From positions 28,080,329-28,144,328 of the forward strand of contig OY365814.1 of NCBI GenBank assembly GCA_959347315.1: a stretch of DNA of 64,000 nucleotides, given 5' to 3'. The first letter of the stretch is position 1. Every line of letters starts with the position of its first letter. Under the pieces are notes generated by a model that had not been told where the DNA came from, ran no database searches, and saw only the letters and a list, made by a program, of their open reading frames with translations. Positions 58,979 through 64,000 of the stretch are shown here, one piece after another. Origin of the DNA: Bimastos eiseni. Taxonomy: Eukaryota > Annelida > Clitellata > Crassiclitellata > Lumbricidae. A program made the position numbers and the translations under genes.

Positions 58979-61900
58979 TTCACTCCTCTTATGCCTAGTA
59001 AAGTAATGTAATGTGATAGCAACAAGACCTGCAACTACTGTTGATTGTCGGTCTACAGCTTGAGAGTGGAAAAGAAAACAAGTATCTTTCCAGATTGTTC
59101 TTTCTGAAAATATAGGACATGAATCTATTTGCCAACCTAGTTGTTTGATCACCTATAATATTTTTTAATTGGCATTTCTGAATAGAATTACGATAGGTCA
59201 CTGTAAATGATAGAAGTTTCATCTGAATGTTCAAACAGGTTCATGCATTTCAAACTGAACAGCTTCCCTTCTCGTAAAGAACTTTAAGCCAAATTAGTGC
59301 TAGGAAATAGAGATCAATCATAATCCGGAAACTTCAATCAGGCAAGTGTTGCTACCTCTAAAATCCCTCTAAGAGTGCACAGCTGCTTTCTAATGAATTA
59401 TCACTGAACGTCGAACTTCTAATAAACCACACACTAAACAGCAGTTTACATTGCAATGTATCAGTAGCTGCAAACCTATCCTATCGACATGTTACATCAG
59501 ATTTGTCCATAATGTATAAAATAATTCGATGTTAGTCAGCACCACTAGGTCACATCTGTGTGGTTTCCGCCTGGGCCTTGAGAAGACAATTCTCACTGCC
59601 CTGCAAGTGTAAGAATAGTGGATTCCTGAAAAGATGAAATTGAGGGAAAATGGTTAAATATCGTGCAGTAACTATGTTAAAGAAGCATTATGCAATATAA
59701 CTTTTCCAACACTGAACTAACAATATATAAGATTCTGTACAGAACAATTCCCTATTCTTTAGTCAATGAGTGTTTGAAACCCCCCCTCCCCCTTTCCCTG
59801 CACCAACATGTGAGATTCTCACAAAGCTAAAGACGCACGTGAGAACGAAGAAAATAGTTATATTTCTATAATGCAGAATTAATTAAGTATTTATGCATTT
59901 CCTCCATTAACATGCAAGACGCTTACAAGTTCAAACGTCTTTTTAACGTGCAGGCCTTTGAACCGAGATCATATTAAATAAATATTAAATAAGAAGGTCA
60001 AAGTCATTATATTGTCATATGGGTTTTCAAATAAGTTTGGGAGATCAGTGGTGAGCTAATACCCTTTGTGTCGATTGGCTTTGCCAAGGATTGTAGGCCT
60101 AGATCTTAAATTATTAGTTTAAAATTGAACCTGCTTCTAGCTTATCTATGTCTGGCCAAATTCAATTATCTGTAGTTTAGAGATACATACTTTTGTATGC
60201 AGATTTTATTAACTATTGTTCAAAATTTAATTTCATACTCCAAAGCATCAAGATTTTGTAAACTTAATATTTAATTAACAAAATTTAAATTATTAGTTCA
60301 CTTATAAATTATCCCTTTACCTGAATCATATTTACTAAATGCTGCATCTGTAGTGAGGTTGAATGTTATAACAGAACACTGTAAAACAAATTGTTAGCTT
60401 TCTTGATAATTAAACCAAACAATACTGGGTTACAAATAAGACAGGAAACATTAAGTAAACGTGAGATTGCATGCAAGATGTAGCCGCGTTCCTAATCCGC
60501 AGATTTCCGTGAGAAATGCAGCACAGTGGCAGAAATTCTGTTTTGCTGAACAAACACGTAGTTATTACCTGTTATTTCAGCAAAACAAAATCATCGCAAA
60601 AACTAAACCAAATCAAGAAAATTTTGCATTTGCATAGACATTGGAAGCAACGTGAAAACGCACCAACAAGCAGCATCTCTTTCTTATCGCGAAACCTGTC
60701 GTGGGCAAACATCAACCTGGTGACATGGGCAGAAGTCTTTGTTTTTGTTAATGGGCCAGATTTCAGAATAAAGAAACAATAGAAGTTTCTTAGTTAATGA
60801 ATCTACATTCAAATTAGTAGGATCTACTAACAAAATGCTATGGTCTACATACAACCTGGTAGGAGATATTACATGATCAACAATTCAACTGATAGGACCT
60901 AATGCTTGTGAAATTCACCCTTCACTATTCTTGAACACCTGATTTCAGAAGGCTTACAAATATAAATTCACATATGCAACAAAACTTTCGTCAAGGTTTC
61001 TTCTTTATAAATCCTCGATATGTTTAACATGAATTACCAAGACATTACAAAATATTAGCAAACACCAGCAGTTGAAAGTCAACCAAAATCTTAGACAGCA
61101 CTCCATTACCTACATCTAGTTAATCAGCGGCTAGGCATACACTACAAATGAATTTCTATTTAGCAGAGCCAAACAAAATGCACTGAATGCGGCTACAACT
61201 CAAGAAACATCTGCATCTGGTTTGAACATGCCAAAAGTTTTGAACAGGCACTACAACTGATGTGCAGATGAAAAGACATAATACCATAGAAGAAATCTGC
61301 AGAATTGTTTATGTGATTTAAAATGTAGGACCGGCAGCAATGAACCTTCTATTGCTGTGGTGATTTGCCTTTTGCCTTGAATGGCAACACGAGAAAAGAG
61401 CAATTCTCTGTACACCAGAATATCGAATTAAGTCTGATTTTGCAATTAAAATACTTCACCCAACTAAAGCAAAGGAAGACAGACATGATTCCATCAATAG
61501 CAAATTCATGAAACTGAAGCAAAAACGGAATGCACCCACTAAGCCACCCAAAAATTACAGAGGAAGGTAGCTGCAAAATAACACAGAAAAATGGCTGTGT
61601 GTAAATGGGAAGTAGATGGAACTCGAAAGACAATAGAAACCATTGTGATCACCTGGCCCTAGGCACCATCTGCCTTAACGGGCCACTCAGGCATTTCTCT
61701 ATGGATGAAGTCTCGATCATCAATTAACATAGGAATGCAGCAAGCAATAGAACAGTAACTTCCACTATAGCTTAGTGTGTTCTGCGTTGTCTGATTCATT
61801 GAAGTTGCAAATCAGTTTCACATCAAACTAATGCCGTCGTCAGCAGTACATCTACTAGAAACCCTGTAAAGAAGAAGTCACTCCAGGTTGCTGTTTGCCA

Positions 61901-62028
61901 GACCTACTACAATTTGCCCCGGAGTAAAACAAAATTCACTAAAGTTACTTGCTTGGCCGCCTCAGTACGTCAGCGGCAGACGCAGAGAGATGTTGCGAAA
62001 CAACTAACGTTCGTTACGTTCGTCCAGA

Positions 62029-64000
62029 TTAACTGCTGTAGATCTCCTTGGCCTTGATGAGGAGGGCATCGCACGTCTTCTTAGCATCACCCAACAACAT
62101 CCAGCTGTTCTGCTTGAAGAAGACCGGATTGTCAACGGCAGCATAACCGACACCAAGTGTCCTCTTCATCACGATCACCTACAGCACAAAATTATACAAC
62201 TACCAGTTAATGCCTACTAACATGTATATAAAAAAAGCACACTCAAACCTCATTATTTATCCTTCGCTGTCAAGCACTTGGATGTCTTACAGCATCTTTT
62301 TCTGGTGGCCAACTATATGTGCCTCTGATTAACATACCTGTGTGACCAAAAACCTGACCATACAGTCACAAAGAAATGGAGTTGAGGATTTTACCTCAGC
62401 AGAGTTTACCTTGGTGGAAAGGTAAACTTGTAATCAAAGCATAAATACAATACCTTATTTCACTTTACCCATGGTAAACATTCCCATGGTAAAAATCTGG
62501 TACAGTCTCAAAGCCTTGGATTTTGCAGCTATTTAAACTCCTTTACTAAATAACATGATACAAATTTGATAAAAAACCGTATATTTGGCAGGGTATCCTA
62601 TATACGAAGCTGAAAATAAATAGCTACACCCATTACACTGACCTTGGTTCTGGAACATATTATCATCAACATTCCATACTGAAAGATACACATCACAAGA
62701 CTCTGACAAAAGGGCAATAATAATTGTAATGGAATTAAGTAATCAGAGAACAGTGCCATTATACAATCACACATCATAACCCTATCCATGTTTACACACT
62801 GTGTCTGCTCTGGCTGTAGCAAGTCTCTACTATTTTTGATCATTGATCTTAGCATCTGATAATGATCACTTGCCTGCTTAGAGAGCCACACTCTGATCAC
62901 CGGCATCCCAGCGATGATAGAGTTCGGATCCTCTTCCGCAGCCGAGTTGACGGTGTCGTTGGCTCCAATGACAAGCGTCAGATCAATGTCATCGATCTCA
63001 GGGTTGACTTCATCCATCTCATGAACGATGTCGTACGGAACTCCAGCCTCAGCAAGCAATACATTCAACTGACCCGGCATACGACCTTCAATCAATCAAT
63101 CCAAGCAATATATTCAATCAATCAATCAATCACAATATAGTAACTAATTTGTACTCAAAAGTGACCATGTGATCAAACTCAAAAAACAACTGCGGCAGAT
63201 ATACCATGTCACTGTTAAACCATATATTGATGCAACTGCTCTGAGGCATGGTGATCCCTTCTGTAACAAGCAATCCTAATGATCATGGGTTCCAGCCTAA
63301 CAAGCACACTCTTTGTAAAGAAGATGTATCAGTTGTCTGTGGTCCACCTCAGATTCGCAGACTCAACACTCTGACAATGAGCTGTACTGGTTCCCAGTAC
63401 ACTCTTTTTATGTACACTCTCATTGTTAAAGTGTGCTAATAAAACAGGAGAGATATAGTAATGAACATGTCTGTTTAACTCACTATACAAGAATAAGGTT
63501 AATTTATTTTTATTCTGAAATTTGATTTTGCCCTTCTTCCAAAATTTTTTGCTCAGAAGTGCACACACCTCGACGGTGCAATTGCAGTTGTACTGCAGAG
63601 CAATTGTGCGCAAAGGACTTGCTCAAGGTGCCTACAGTGACTGACGCCTCAGATGAGGGTCGAACTCACTCACTCAGCGCACACTGAGTGCTACGGGCCG
63701 ACCGCTCTAACCAATCGGCCACCATGCGACATTAATCAGTAATGACGCGTCACTACTTTCAATTTCATTTCGACATACCCGATGTAAAGCAGACGAAATA
63801 CATCGGTCGGCCTCTACATACAGGAATAATAATAACTGCACGAAATCTACAATCATTCTGGAAACCTGATGACATTACCTGCAACAGGGTGAATTCCGAA
63901 TTTGACATTCTTGCCCTTTGACCTCAGGAGTGTAACAAGCTCTGCGATTGGATACTGGGCCTTGGCAACACAAAGACCATACCCGGGAACAATCAGGATG
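62029..64000 (-). CDS. NNT: NAD(P) transhydrogenase, mitochondrial: C-terminal exons (domain III), partial
   Basis: Three minus-strand coding exons: 64000-63879 (continuing beyond the window), 63085-62874 and 62178-62029 (stop TAA at 62029-62031). Together they encode the NADP(H)-binding domain III of the inner-membrane proton-translocating transhydrogenase, which couples hydride transfer from NADH to NADP+ to proton movement. Visible motifs: [20 protein letters not shown], then [20 protein letters not shown] across the first junction, [51 protein letters not shown], and the terminal [13 protein letters not shown]. Phases agree at both junctions (1 and 0). The intron after SKQ uses a GC donor (CAG|gcaagt) with acceptor ctgtag. 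The upstream exons lie outside the window. Confidence 0.96.
62179..62873 (-). other. GC-AG intron of NNT
   Basis: The donor CAG|gcaagt is a textbook GC-type donor, and the acceptor is tgctgtag|GTG. Reading through would replace the conserved Q-V-I-V-M junction with a frame ending at 62598-62600, so the splice is needed for the family sequence. Confidence 0.85.
63086..63878 (-). other. NNT intron containing a SINE
   Basis: Donor GCAG|gtaatg, acceptor attgaag|GTCGTATG. A caatcaatcaat run sits just inside the acceptor, and a SINE occupies 63497-63730. Confidence 0.85.
63497..63730 (-). repeat. tRNA-derived SINE, copy 3 (best preserved head)
   Basis: Read on the minus strand: gtcgcatggtggccgattgg, ttagagcggtcggcccgtag, B-box gagttcgaccctc, body caccttgagcaagtcctttg and acaattgctctgcag, block gtgcacttctgagcaa, and an A/T-rich tail. 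Its A- and B-boxes are closest to a tRNA consensus among the three copies here. Confidence 0.85.

Larger units (their letters stand above)
54231..61999. other. Interval between convergent genes
   Basis: No coding region is supported on either strand. Besides the small tandem repeats and SINE listed separately, there is a short (tg)n tract near 57865. It presumably includes the 3' UTR of NNT at its right end. Confidence 0.45.

Overview
The window is nuclear DNA of an animal. It has spliced genes with GT-AG introns (and one apparent GC-AG intron), very abundant simple repeats, many small non-autonomous DNA transposons, tRNA-derived SINEs and decayed LINEs. The gene content and the frequent TAGGCCTA-type words in non-coding DNA suggest a marine invertebrate, most likely an ambulacrarian/echinoderm-like deuterostome. 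That placement is inference; no species can be named from sequence alone.

Layout. 1-19000 is gene-poor: minisatellites, microsatellites, a minus-strand LINE reverse-transcriptase remnant (about 4300-5600), a CR1/L2-like LINE 3' end (about 10770-11400), several hAT-like miniature elements and a tRNA-derived SINE. 19024-32138 (minus strand) holds the most interesting content: a tandem cluster of small secreted precursors that I read as insulin/relaxin-superfamily genes. Two are intact two-exon genes (coding 23266-24945 and 27051-28558), both with a phase-1 intron inside the C-peptide. Two more are damaged second-exon copies: 31860-32138 has a frameshift and lacks an A-chain cysteine, and 19024-19175 has an in-frame stop. 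All four A-chain regions have nine residues, not the usual eight, between the last two cysteines. Both B chains have twelve, not eleven, between their cysteines.

34857-51223 (plus strand) is one large gene. I reassembled it from eight phase-consistent coding exons (about 2265 codons). Its N-terminal helical region matches the vertebrate ZNF292/RLF/ZNF654 family, and its giant last exon carries about twelve C2H2/C2HC zinc fingers in a duplicated module. Its introns hold a 63-bp piggyBac-like MITE inside a LINE remnant, a MITE with a related 13-bp minisatellite in inverted orientation, and a 12-bp minisatellite.

51224-62028 is the non-coding interval between two convergent genes. 62029-64000 (minus strand) holds the last three coding exons of mitochondrial NAD(P) transhydrogenase (NNT domain III). 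One of its introns is GC-AG and the other carries another copy of the SINE.
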